Assembly: GCF_018866305.1 (NCBI RefSeq)
Contig: NZ_CP076456.1
Location: 2,790,001 to 2,854,000, forward strand
DNA from: Arthrobacter sunyaminii
GTDB taxonomy: Bacteria; Actinomycetota; Actinomycetes; Actinomycetales; Micrococcaceae
Direction: 5' to 3'
Length of the DNA: 64,000 nt
This document shows, in pieces, positions 26,347 to 34,211 of this stretch (positions are counted from its first letter, which is position 1; every line of letters starts with the position of its first letter). The notes beneath the pieces were generated by a model. The model worked only from the letters and a program-made list of their open reading frames with translations. It ran no database searches and was not told where the DNA came from. The position numbers and the translations under genes are program-made.

Positions 26347-27045
26347 CTATTCTCCGTCCACCGGCTGGACCGGAGGGGCTGCCTTCTTGCGCCGGTGCGA
26401 GCGGACCTTGCTCACCACGTACCACGCAGCAACCAGGACACACGCCACGATGACGATCTTCTGGAAGATCCCGGCGTATTCCTCCACCACGTGCCAGCTC
26501 TCGCCAAGGTAGAACCCGGCAAAGACAAAGATGGCGTTCCAGATCAGGCTGCCCGCCGTGGTCAGGCCCAGGAACTTCCAGATGGGCATCCGTTCGATGC
26601 CGGCGGGAATGGAGATGAGGCTGCGGAAGATGGGAATCATCCGGCCAAAGAACACCGCCTTGTAACCGTGGCGGTTGAACCAGGCCTCCACCTTGTCCAC
26701 GTCCTCCAGGTCCACGAGGGGAACCTTCGAGACCAGGGCACGCATCCGGTTCCGGCCCAGCCAGGCACCAAGTCCGTACAGTGCCCAGGCACCCACGACG
26801 GAGCCGAGGGTGGTCCAGATCAGGGCTTCGATGATCGAGAAGTTGCCCTGGCTGGCGGTGAATCCGGCCAGGGGCAGGATCACCTCGCTGGGCAGCGGCG
26901 GAAAGAGGTTCTCCAGGGCGATAGCCAGGCCCGCGCCGGGAGCACCAATGGTCTCCATGACGTTGACGGCCCAGTCAGCGACCCCTCCCAGCGCCGATCC
27001 GTCGGTATTGGCGGTGGCAACTGAGGCAAGGATCTGTGTAGTCAT
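26347..27045 (-). CDS. DedA family membrane protein
   Basis: This is a 232-residue integral membrane protein. It has the family motif FFGRMIPIFRSLISIPAG near residue 130 and an N-terminal ENLFPPLPSEVILPLAGF segment with the re-entrant-loop Pro/Glu. Several DedA proteins act as lipid (undecaprenyl-phosphate or phosphatidylethanolamine) translocases needed for envelope balance and membrane potential; which one this is cannot be told. It has a basic, Pro-rich C-terminus. It is preceded by GGGG five bases before the ATG. Confidence 0.9.
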   Translation of the reverse strand: MTTQILASVATANTDGSALGGVADWAVNVMETIGAPGAGLAIALENLFPPLPSEVILPLAGFTASQGNFSIIEALIWTTLGSVVGAWALYGLGAWLGRNRMRALVSKVPLVDLEDVDKVEAWFNRHGYKAVFFGRMIPIFRSLISIPAGIERMPIWKFLGLTTAGSLIWNAIFVFAGFYLGESWHVVEEYAGIFQKIVIVACVLVAAWYVVSKVRSHRRKKAAPPVQPVDGE

Positions 27046-27082
27046 ATTGACCCCAATTCTGCCTTACGGAGGGCCCCCGGTG

Positions 27083-27121
27083 AAAACCCGACACTGCGCG
27101 GCAGCCTGCTCATCGGGTTTT
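27083..27121. terminator. Terminator after rph-rdgB
   Basis: The stem AAAACCCGA/TCGGGTTTT (27083-27091 and 27113-27121) extends by three more pairs across a one-base bulge. The loop is 21 bases. On the minus strand it ends after rdgB, and it separates that operon from dedA. Confidence 0.65.
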
Positions 27122-27186
27122 ACCGGCGTGGCCGGGGCCGGAACGGGGGCACGGCAGGGACCTGCCCGCCGTCCCCCGGGGCGGCC

Positions 27187-27819
27187 TTAGGCCAGGGCCG
27201 CCACGATCGCCGGGAGCAGGGCACGGAAGGCCTGTCCGCGGTGGCTGATGGCGTTTTTCTCCTCCGGCGAGAGCTCCGCGCAGCTGCGGTCATATCCCTC
27301 CGGGCGCAGGATCGGGTCATAGCCGAAGCCGCCGTTTCCGCGTGGTGCTGTGAGAAGGGTCCCACGCAGTTCGGCCCGCTCCACCACGGTGTGTCCGCCG
27401 GGCAGGGCCAGCGCCGCGGCGCAGACGAAGGCTGCCCCTCGATGCTCGTCCGCTATGTCCGACAGCTGCGCCAGCAGCAGGTCCAGATTGGCGGCGTCGT
27501 CCCCGTGCCGTCCGGACCAGCGGGCGGAGAAGATACCCGGGGCTCCGCCCAGGACGTCCACGGCCAGGCCGGAATCGTCGGCGATGGCCGCCAGACCTGT
27601 TGCCTCCGCCACGGCTCGGGCCTTAAGCAGCGAGTTGGCCTCGAAGGTCACACCGGTTTCGGGAACGTCGGGAACTCCTGCGGCGGCGGCATCAATCACC
27701 TGGGTGTCGACGTCGAGTCCCTCGATCCGCCCGCGCAGCAGTTCGCGCAGTTCCCGCAGCTTGCCGGCATTCCGGGTGGCCAGGACGAGCCTGGCGCCGG
27801 CGGGAACGCCGGTGCTCAC
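27187..27819 (-). CDS. rdgB: XTP/dITP pyrophosphatase (RdgB/HAM1)
   Basis: The 210-residue protein has [18 protein letters not shown] at the N-terminus, the catalytic [23 protein letters not shown] core (quoted motifs IADDSGL and [10 protein letters not shown]), and [10 protein letters not shown] near residue 160 followed by SHRGQAF. It hydrolyses non-canonical purine triphosphates to monophosphates and keeps them out of DNA. It overlaps rph by four bases, the usual actinobacterial rph-rdgB pair. Confidence 0.96.
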   Translation of the reverse strand: MSTGVPAGARLVLATRNAGKLRELRELLRGRIEGLDVDTQVIDAAAAGVPDVPETGVTFEANSLLKARAVAEATGLAAIADDSGLAVDVLGGAPGIFSARWSGRHGDDAANLDLLLAQLSDIADEHRGAAFVCAAALALPGGHTVVERAELRGTLLTAPRGNGGFGYDPILRPEGYDRSCAELSPEEKNAISHRGQAFRALLPAIVAALA

Positions 27820-28610
27820 TCGTTTTCCCCGCGCGATTCCCCCAGGGTACGGCGCTGGATTTCGGCCAGCTCGGACGTACCCAGCAGGGCCAGGTCCAGC
27901 AGGGCGTTCAGCTCGTCGCGGTCAAACGGTGCACCTTCAGCGGTGCCCTGCACCTCTACGAACTTGCCGGAACCGGTGACCACCACGTTCATGTCGGTTT
28001 CGGCCCGGACGTCTTCCACATAGGGCAGGTCCAGCATGGGCACACCGTCGATGATGCCCACGCTGATGGCTGCCACGGTGTCCAGCAGGGGCTGGGCGTT
28101 GCGAGCAATCAGCTTGTTGTCCCTGGCCCAGGTCAGGGCATCGGCGAGGGCCACGTAGGCGCCGGTGATCGCGGCGGTGCGGGTGCCGCCGTCGGCCTGC
28201 AGGACATCGCAGTCCAGGACGATGGTGTTCTCGCCGAGGGCCTTGGTGTCGATGATGGAGCGCAGCGAGCGGCCGATCAGCCGGGAAATCTCGTGTGTGC
28301 GGCCGCCGAGCTTGCCCTTGACCGATTCGCGGTCATTGCGGGTATTCGTGGCACGCGGCAGCATGGCGTATTCAGCAGTGACCCAGCCCTTGCCCTCGCC
28401 CTTGAGCCAGCGCGGAACACCGGCGGTCAGGGACGCGGTGCACAGCACCTTGGTGTTGCCGAACTCGATCAGCGCCGAACCTTCCGCCTGCTTGGACCAG
28501 CCGCGGGTGATGGTGATGTCACGCAGCTGGTCGGGGGTGCGGCCGTCGGAACGGACGACGGCGGAGCCTGCGGAAGGCGTGGAAGAGGCATTGTTTGCTG
28601 CTGTAGTCAT
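27816..28610 (-). CDS. rph: Ribonuclease PH
   Basis: The 264-residue phosphorolytic 3'-5' exoribonuclease trims tRNA 3' ends. It shows [18 protein letters not shown] at the N-terminus, [17 protein letters not shown], the phosphate-site region with [15 protein letters not shown], and [19 protein letters not shown]. No ribosome site is seen. A TAGACT hexamer six bases before the ATG points to a leaderless mRNA. It is first in the rph-rdgB operon. Confidence 0.96.
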   Translation of the reverse strand: MTTAANNASSTPSAGSAVVRSDGRTPDQLRDITITRGWSKQAEGSALIEFGNTKVLCTASLTAGVPRWLKGEGKGWVTAEYAMLPRATNTRNDRESVKGKLGGRTHEISRLIGRSLRSIIDTKALGENTIVLDCDVLQADGGTRTAAITGAYVALADALTWARDNKLIARNAQPLLDTVAAISVGIIDGVPMLDLPYVEDVRAETDMNVVVTGSGKFVEVQGTAEGAPFDRDELNALLDLALLGTSELAEIQRRTLGESRGENE

Positions 28611-28616
28611 GAGCCC

Positions 28617-28622
28617 AGTCTA
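28617..28622 (-). promoter_or_regulatory. Predicted -10 element for leaderless rph mRNA
   Basis: On the minus strand TAGACT fits TANNNT and is separated from the rph ATG by six bases (GGGCTC), with no ribosome site. Confidence 0.45.
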
Positions 28623-28684
28623 TCGGCCGGCACCCTCCGGACCCGCCTGACCGGCGGGGCTCATCGATAAGGTTTCCCGCGGCC

Positions 28685-29536
28685 CTAACCGGCCGGAAGA
28701 ACCCCCGGATTCATGGCCAGCGGCACGGTGAAGGGACTGCCGACGTCGTAGGAGACGCCCGCGACGGCGACCGCCAGGTCTCCCGCGTAGGTTTCCCGGG
28801 CCTCGGCAACGGACACGGTTGCGTCATTCCACACGGGAAGGTGGGTGAGCAGCAGCCGGCGCGCGTTGGCGGCGGAAGCGGCGGCACCGGCCCGCCTTCC
28901 GGTCAGGTGAACACCCTCGATGGCGTCATCGCGGCCTTCATGGAAAGCTGCCTCGCAAAGGAAGACGTCGCTGTTGCGGGCGGCCTCCTCCAAGCCTGCG
29001 CAGGAATCCGTGTCTCCGGAATAGGCCAGGGTGTGGACCACGGGATTGCCTTCGGCGTCGACGCCGGTGGCCTGGACCCGCAGCGCATATGCTTCGTCCG
29101 CGGGATGCCGCACCGGATACGGCGTGACCGTGAAGGGGCCGATGGTCACCGGCTCGCCGCTGGTCCAGTGGTGAAACTCAAAGTCCTCATGCATGCCCGG
29201 GTCAGCGGGCAGCCCGTAAGCGGTGGCCATGCGGTCCGCCGTGTCCCTGGGGCCCCAGACGAGGATCCGGTCCCGGTTCCAGCCGGCCGGATCCCAGTGC
29301 ACCGCCACGTGCAGGCCGCATAGATCCATGCAGTGGTCCGGATGCAGGTGGGTCAGCAGGACCGCATCGATGTCGCGCAGGTCCATGTAGCGCTGCAGTG
29401 CACCCATGGAACCGTTGCCCAGATCCAGCAGGATGCGCCAGTCGCGCACGCCGTCATTGGCGGTCACGAGGTAGCAGGAGGCGGGAGAGGCCGGTCCGGG
29501 AAAGGATCCGCTGCAGCCCACTATGGTCAGTTTCAT
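28685..29536 (-). CDS. MBL-fold metallohydrolase, RNase Z-like
   Basis: The 283-residue protein begins MKLTIVGCSGSFPGP and has the zinc motif LLTHLHPDHCMDL, then PVRHP, AYSGDTD and LLLTHLPVW. This matches the RNase Z/ElaC-like branch of metallo-beta-lactamase enzymes, which act on phosphodiesters, although it is shorter and lacks a clear exosite arm. It starts right after the murI stop, with no spacer, so the two are co-translated. It lies between murI and rph, a conserved actinobacterial order. Confidence 0.88.
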   Translation of the reverse strand: MKLTIVGCSGSFPGPASPASCYLVTANDGVRDWRILLDLGNGSMGALQRYMDLRDIDAVLLTHLHPDHCMDLCGLHVAVHWDPAGWNRDRILVWGPRDTADRMATAYGLPADPGMHEDFEFHHWTSGEPVTIGPFTVTPYPVRHPADEAYALRVQATGVDAEGNPVVHTLAYSGDTDSCAGLEEAARNSDVFLCEAAFHEGRDDAIEGVHLTGRRAGAAASAANARRLLLTHLPVWNDATVSVAEARETYAGDLAVAVAGVSYDVGSPFTVPLAMNPGVLPAG

Positions 29537-30517
29537 TTAGGTGCCGTTCCGAAGGGCGCCGTGCGGCCTTCCGTTTTCGCGGTGGATGGAGCGGGCTGCG
29601 GCAACCATCTCCGGGGTGACCCGGGCCATGCTGCCGGTTGGATAGTGGGCGGCCACGTTCTCGACGTGTTCAACGCTGAGGACTTCGGGGCCAAGGAAAC
29701 GGCGGGCGAGCAGTTCAAACGACGCCGCGTCCCCCGTGGCCACGAAATGGTGCTGCGGGGCGGTGTCCGCGGTGCGCTGCAGGTTATGCGAAATGAGGGC
29801 CCGGTAGACGTCCTTGGCGGTCTCCTCCGCACTGGAAACCAGCGTGACGCCGTCGCCCATCACGTAGGAGATCACACCGGTCAGCAGCGGGTAGTGGGTG
29901 CAGCCCAGCACCAGCGTGTCCACGTCCCGGGACTTCAGCGGTGCAAGGTACTCTTCGGCGGTGGCCAGCAGATCCGGGCCGGCAGTGACTCCGGCCTCCA
30001 CAAACTGCACGAAGGCCGGGCATGCCACGGACGCGATCTCAAGGTGCGGTGCCGCAGCGAACGTGTCGTCGTAGGCGCGGGACCCCACAGTGGCTTCGGT
30101 GCCGATCACGCCCACCCGGCCGGAGCGGGTGGCCGCCACGGCACGCCGCACTGCCGGCTGGATAACCTCAATGACAGGAATGCCGTAGCGGCGGGTGTAA
30201 CGCTCGCGGGCATCCCGCAGCACTGCGGCAGAAGCGGTGTTGCACGCGATCACCAGAAGCTTGACGCCGGAATCCACCAGTTCGTCCATCACGCCCAGCG
30301 CATTGGCGCGGACTTCGGCAATGGGCAGGGGGCCGTACGGTCCCTTGGCGGTGTCACCCACGTAAAGAATCGACTCATTGGGCAGCTGGTCGATCACCGC
30401 GCGGGCAACAGTCAGTCCGCCCACTCCGGAGTCGAAGATGCCAATGGGTGCATCCTGGCGCTGTGCGTCCTTCAGCGGTTCTTTCGTCAGCGTGGAGTTA
30501 CCCGGGTCAGAGCTCAT
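29537..30517 (-). CDS. murI: Glutamate racemase
   Basis: MurI supplies D-glutamate for peptidoglycan. Both catalytic cysteines are visible: ACNTASAAV in the first half and LGCTHYPLL in the second. The N-terminal [16 protein letters not shown] and [11 protein letters not shown] also match. It has 326 residues including a hydrophilic extension of about 24 residues before the first strand. It is translated with the downstream MBL gene (stop and start touch). Confidence 0.95.
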   Translation of the reverse strand: MSSDPGNSTLTKEPLKDAQRQDAPIGIFDSGVGGLTVARAVIDQLPNESILYVGDTAKGPYGPLPIAEVRANALGVMDELVDSGVKLLVIACNTASAAVLRDARERYTRRYGIPVIEVIQPAVRRAVAATRSGRVGVIGTEATVGSRAYDDTFAAAPHLEIASVACPAFVQFVEAGVTAGPDLLATAEEYLAPLKSRDVDTLVLGCTHYPLLTGVISYVMGDGVTLVSSAEETAKDVYRALISHNLQRTADTAPQHHFVATGDAASFELLARRFLGPEVLSVEHVENVAAHYPTGSMARVTPEMVAAARSIHRENGRPHGALRNGT

Positions 30518-30576
30518 AATGTATCGACAATAGCCCTCGCGGGCCCCGGCGCGTACTCAGTACAACGTGCTCTTGA

Positions 30577-31134
30577 TCACAACAGGGAACGAATCATGGC
30601 CTGCATCAGTGTCTCCTGAAGCCAGGTGACGAAGTTGTAAACCAAGGCCAGGTAGCCGTCTACGTCCTTGGCCTGGGAGGGGTCCGTGATCCCGTGCAGC
30701 CGCTCGGTGTCTTCATCGGTCTCCAGCCCGAGCCGGTCCGCCAGCACCAGCCGCACATCGTTGAGTGCACGGGCAAAATACTGGGCCTGCTCGGCGTTGA
30801 GCAGCAGCTGCTTGGACTCCAGATGCACCGACGCCGCCCGCAGTGCCCCGGTCTTGTTTTCCCGCAGCGAGCGCTCGGTGAGGCGGCGGAATTCCAGGGC
30901 TTCGCCGTCGTCGCCCTGCACCCCGTCCGGCAGCAGACGGCGCAGCGCGGAGTCATCCGGCACACGTGCGCTCGTGTCCAAACCCACCATGGCAGCCAGC
31001 GGGTCCGCATCGGCGGGGGTCTCCGGTTCCAGCATGTTCAGCACATCGGCAAACAGGCTGCGCAGCAGTTCCCGCTCCCCCGCATCCAGCGATGCCGAAA
31101 TGCCCTTGCGGGTGGATTTGAATCCGGTAGCCAC
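30577..31134 (-). CDS. DUF2017 family protein
   Basis: This 185-residue hydrophilic, mostly helical protein has a Leu-rich C-terminal half (LALVYNFVTWLQETLMQAMI). It matches the actinobacterial DUF2017 family, which is found next to clpS. It starts at a GTG with AGGA seven bases upstream. The function is unknown. The 63-base spacing behind clpS suggests co-transcription, and a role in regulated proteolysis is inferred only from this neighbourhood. Confidence 0.8.
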   Translation of the reverse strand: MATGFKSTRKGISASLDAGERELLRSLFADVLNMLEPETPADADPLAAMVGLDTSARVPDDSALRRLLPDGVQGDDGEALEFRRLTERSLRENKTGALRAASVHLESKQLLLNAEQAQYFARALNDVRLVLADRLGLETDEDTERLHGITDPSQAKDVDGYLALVYNFVTWLQETLMQAMIRSLL

Positions 31135-31197
31135 GTCTGTTCCTATCCGCCGGCGGTGCCGGTCTGTGCTGCTTTGGCCGCTGTTGAGGACCGCTGT

Positions 31198-31530
31198 TTA
31201 GGGCTCGTCGGTCTTTTGGAAGGTGGCCCAGAGGCCGAAGGAGTGCATGGCCGTGGTGTCGCGCTCCGCGGATTCGCGGGAGCCGGCGGCAACCACCGAT
31301 TTGCCCTGCTCGTGCACTTCCATCATGAGCTTGTTGGCTTTGGCCTCCGAATACCCGAAGTAGCTGCGGAACACGTAGCTGACATAGCTCATCAGGTTCA
31401 CCGGGTCATTCCACACGATCACCACCCACGGCACATCCTTGCCAACCAGGGACTCCGTATCGGTACGCTCGAGGGTGTCGGTGCCCGCTGAAGTGCTCAG
31501 GACAGCGCCGGGTGCAGTGCTCAACGTCAT
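31198..31530 (-). CDS. clpS: ATP-dependent Clp protease adaptor ClpS
   Basis: ClpS delivers N-degron substrates to the ClpA/ClpC unfoldase. The 110-residue protein contains [20 protein letters not shown], with the N-end-rule pocket residues Asn-Asp and Met, then [12 protein letters not shown]. The first 25 residues are a flexible tail. No usable ribosome site precedes the ATG. A TACAAT hexamer seven bases upstream indicates a leaderless mRNA. It is divergent from pncB. Confidence 0.95.
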   Translation of the reverse strand: MTLSTAPGAVLSTSAGTDTLERTDTESLVGKDVPWVVIVWNDPVNLMSYVSYVFRSYFGYSEAKANKLMMEVHEQGKSVVAAGSRESAERDTTAMHSFGLWATFQKTDEP

Positions 31531-31537
31531 GACTCCA

Positions 31538-31543
31538 ATTGTA
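31538..31543 (-). promoter_or_regulatory. Predicted -10 element for leaderless clpS mRNA
   Basis: On the minus strand TACAAT fits TANNNT and ends seven bases before the clpS ATG. The GGAG in the gap is only two bases from the ATG, too close to work as a ribosome site. Confidence 0.45.
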
Positions 31544-31610
31544 GGTTGGACCCGGTTGCAGAACCGCCACCGGATGCCTTCTACTCAATAAGCGAACGGG
31601 GGATAGAGTT

Positions 31611-32948
31611 TTGACTGTGAACAGCCCTTCAACGTGGCGCCAACCAAATGCCGCCCTCTATACAGACCATTACGAGTTGACCATGCTGCAGGCCGCCCTG
31701 CACTCGGGCACGGCCTCCCGGCGATCAGTGTTCGAGGTCTTCGGCCGCAGGCTGCCCGACGGACGGCGGTACGGCGTGGTGGCCGGCACCGGCAGGATCC
31801 TTGAGGCCCTCACGGCCTTCCGCTTCGGCGAGGACCAGCTGCAGTTCCTGGCGGACACCGCCGTAGTGGACGGGCCTACCCTTCAATGGCTGGCGGACTT
31901 CCGGTTCTCCGGCAACATCTTCGGCTACGCCGAGGGCGAGGCGTACTTCCCCAATTCGCCAATCCTTACGGTGGAGTCCACCTTCGCCGAAGCCTGCATC
32001 CTGGAAACCCTGGTGCTCTCGGTCCTGAACCATGACAGTGCCATCGCCTCGGCAGCGTCCCGCATGGTCATGGCTGCCGGCGGCCGCCCCTGCATCGAAA
32101 TGGGCTCGCGCCGCACGCACGAGGAATCCGCCGTCGCCGCAGCCCGCGCCGCGATCATCGCCGGCTTCGACAGCACCTCCAATCTGGAGGCGGGGCGCCG
32201 GTACGGCCTGAAGACCGTGGGCACCGCAGCCCACTCCTTCACCCTCCTGCATGACACCGAGCGCGATGCCTTCGAAGCCCAGGTGGGCTCCCTTGGCGCC
32301 AATACCTCTCTCCTGGTGGACACGTACGACGTCGAAGCCGGCGTGCGCAACGCCGTCGCCGTCGCTGGACGGAAACTTGGCGGCGTCCGGCTGGACTCCG
32401 GTGACCTGGTGGCCCAGGCCCGCTGGGTTCGGGAGCTGCTGGATGACCTCGGCAACACGGAAACCCGCATCATGGTGACCTCGGACCTGGACGAATACGC
32501 CATTGCCGCCCTGGCTTCTGCTCCGGTGGACGCCTACGGTGTGGGAACCTCCCTGGTTACCGGGTCCGGGGCTCCGACCGCCGGCATGGTCTATAAGCTC
32601 GTCAGCCGGGAAGGGGACGACCATGAGTTTGTCTCCGTCGCCAAGGCGGCCAAGAACAAGGCATCCCGCGGCGGGAGAAAGTACGCCCTGCGCCGGCTCA
32701 ATGAGCACGGAACGGCAACGGCAGAGGTCATCGGCATTGGCCACCGGCCGCTGGATGACGGCAATGACCGTCCCCTGCTGGAGCAGTTCGTTGCCGACGG
32801 CGAAATCCTTCCCGGCTGGACCGGGGCCGAAGGCGTGGAGCGTGCAGTCAAACGGCACACCGCGTCACTGGATGAACTGCCCGATGCCGTACACCGCCTG
32901 CAGCGCGGCGAACCGGTGATCCCGACAGAATACGAGGAGGAAGCATGA
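31611..32948 (+). CDS. pncB: Nicotinate phosphoribosyltransferase
   Basis: PncB makes nicotinate mononucleotide from nicotinate and PRPP, the entry step of NAD salvage. The 445-residue protein has YTDHYELTMLQAAL at the N-terminus, FEVFGRRLPDGRRYGVVAG, the substrate/phosphate region EMGSRRTHEESAV with GTAAHSFTLLHD, and RLDSGDLVAQARWVRELLDD. The TTG at 31611 is favoured because GGGGGA lies seven bases upstream; a GTG two codons later is further away. Its stop overlaps the pncA start by four bases. Confidence 0.95.
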   Translation: MTVNSPSTWRQPNAALYTDHYELTMLQAALHSGTASRRSVFEVFGRRLPDGRRYGVVAGTGRILEALTAFRFGEDQLQFLADTAVVDGPTLQWLADFRFSGNIFGYAEGEAYFPNSPILTVESTFAEACILETLVLSVLNHDSAIASAASRMVMAAGGRPCIEMGSRRTHEESAVAAARAAIIAGFDSTSNLEAGRRYGLKTVGTAAHSFTLLHDTERDAFEAQVGSLGANTSLLVDTYDVEAGVRNAVAVAGRKLGGVRLDSGDLVAQARWVRELLDDLGNTETRIMVTSDLDEYAIAALASAPVDAYGVGTSLVTGSGAPTAGMVYKLVSREGDDHEFVSVAKAAKNKASRGGRKYALRRLNEHGTATAEVIGIGHRPLDDGNDRPLLEQFVADGEILPGWTGAEGVERAVKRHTASLDELPDAVHRLQRGEPVIPTEYEEEA

Positions 32949-33568
32949 CGCGCGCCCTGATTGTTGTTGATGTCCAGAACGACTTCTGTGAAGGAGGTCC
33001 TCTCGCCGTTCCCGGCGGTGCCGACACGGCGTCGGACATCACTGACTACATCGAGACGACGCTGGGCCGCTATGACGTTGTGGCCGCCACTCAGGACTGG
33101 CACATTGAGCCCGGCGCCCACTTCTCCGACACCCCGGATTACAAGGAGTCCTGGCCGGTGCACTGTGTTGCCGGCACAACCGGAGCCAACCCGCACCCGG
33201 ACCTGGACACCGAACACATTGATGCCTTCTTCCGCAAAGGCCAGTACGAGGCCGCGTATTCCGGCTTCGAAGGGGTGCTTGCCCCGGAAGACGAAGTGCC
33301 TACGGGCGATCTGGACGCGGCCGCCGCACCGGCTGATCCGGCCGAAACGGTAAGCCTGGATGACTGGCTTCGGGAGAACGACGTCGATGAGGTGGTCATT
33401 GTGGGCCTGACCACCGACTACTGCGTCCGGGCCACCGCGCTGGATGCCGTCGCGGCCGGCTATGACACGTACGTCATCCCCGAACTGTGCGCCGGAATCG
33501 ACCGCGCGGATACCCGTGCCGCGCTCGCCGAGCTGGAAGACGCCGGAGTGGAGCTGCTGGACCTGTAA
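32945..33568 (+). CDS. pncA: Nicotinamidase
   Basis: PncA hydrolyses nicotinamide to nicotinate, which PncB then uses, so the two genes form a salvage operon. The catalytic triad is Asp9 (VVDVQNDF), Lys98 (FRKGQ) and Cys160 (TTDYCVRATALDA). The metal site is Asp51, His53, His59 and His73. All of these line up with Mycobacterium tuberculosis PncA (D8, K96, C138; D49, H51, H57, H71), except for an insert of about 20 Ala/Asp-rich residues around 112-134. The start overlaps the pncB stop. Confidence 0.93.
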   Translation: MTRALIVVDVQNDFCEGGPLAVPGGADTASDITDYIETTLGRYDVVAATQDWHIEPGAHFSDTPDYKESWPVHCVAGTTGANPHPDLDTEHIDAFFRKGQYEAAYSGFEGVLAPEDEVPTGDLDAAAAPADPAETVSLDDWLRENDVDEVVIVGLTTDYCVRATALDAVAAGYDTYVIPELCAGIDRADTRAALAELEDAGVELLDL

Positions 33569-33612
33569 GCGTTCGCGCCTGGCAAGGCTGACCCCTGCCG
33601 GTCGGCAAACAG

Positions 33613-33653
33613 CAGCAGAGGTGCCGGAGCATGTTGCTCCGGCACCTCTGCTG
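33613..33653. terminator. Strong terminator after pncB-pncA
   Basis: A perfect 19-bp stem (33613-33631 and 33635-33653) has a TGT loop, 45 bases after the pncA stop. TGTCTTG follows, without a long T-run. Confidence 0.8.
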
Positions 33654-33663
33654 TGTCTTGGGT

Positions 33664-34091
33664 GTGCACGTATGGCGATCTCGACCCCTAGAGACCCGCC
33701 AAGCTGCACACCAGATCCTCCGTACGGATCCTTCGTGCAGATCACGGGGCTTGCCGAAATCTCTCGTGCAGATCCCGGGCCCATAACGGCCAAATTCGCA
33801 TGTTTACGCCCGTTATCTGCACCAAGGATCCGGCGCAAAGGGTCCGGTACGCACAAACGGTGATCTCAGCCGCTTGGAACCCGCCAGAGCTGCACAGTCG
33901 ATGGTAGCCAGGGGGTCCTTTGTGCGGATCAGGGCCCCAAAGTCGCTCGACCGGTGCTTTGGACTCGCCGTCTGCCCTGATGCTCCGGGTTGAGACCTCT
34001 CTAGTACAGATAACGGGCCTAAACGTCCCCCATGAGCCCGTTATCTGCTCTACGGACGCGAGCCGGCCCCCCGCAAGCCCGTTATCTGTTC
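33664..34091. repeat. Non-coding island of short inverted repeats
   Basis: No gene lies between pncA (33568) and the helicase gene (34212). The stretch holds about seven copies of a motif close to GTGCAGATAACGGGC: forward at 33735, 33766, 33922 and 34004, and reversed at 33808, 34036 and 34077. Several copies carry a TCC(G/T)T flank on the outer side. Copies at 34004 and 34036 form a 12-bp perfect inverted pair, and those at 33766 and 33808 pair less exactly. A larger imperfect duplication with a 186-base period shares CCCGCCA/AGCTGCACA blocks (near 33696 and 33880). It is not a CRISPR array, because spacing and orientation vary. It is probably an intergenic repeat family. Confidence 0.75.
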
Positions 34092-34144
34092 TACGGACAC
34101 TAACCGTGGACCCGGGCCAGCCCGCACGGCGCCGGCGCCGGCAC

Positions 34145-34196
34145 ACAACAACGGCGGGTGCCGACTCCCGAAGGAACCGGCACCCGCCGTCGTTGT
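34145..34196. terminator. Terminator after helicase gene
   Basis: Arms of 19 bases (34145-34163 and 34178-34196) pair at 18 positions around a 14-base loop. It sits 16 bases past the helicase stop on the minus strand. Confidence 0.75.
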
Positions 34197-34211
34197 TCTG
34201 GTCCGTTTCAG

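Noticed and set aside
31531..31610. NrtR operator in front of pncB
   Set aside because: No AGTCA/TGACT palindrome is present in the clpS-pncB spacer.
33735..34091. CRISPR array
   Set aside because: The repeats are short, degenerate, in both orientations and irregularly spaced, and no cas gene is near.
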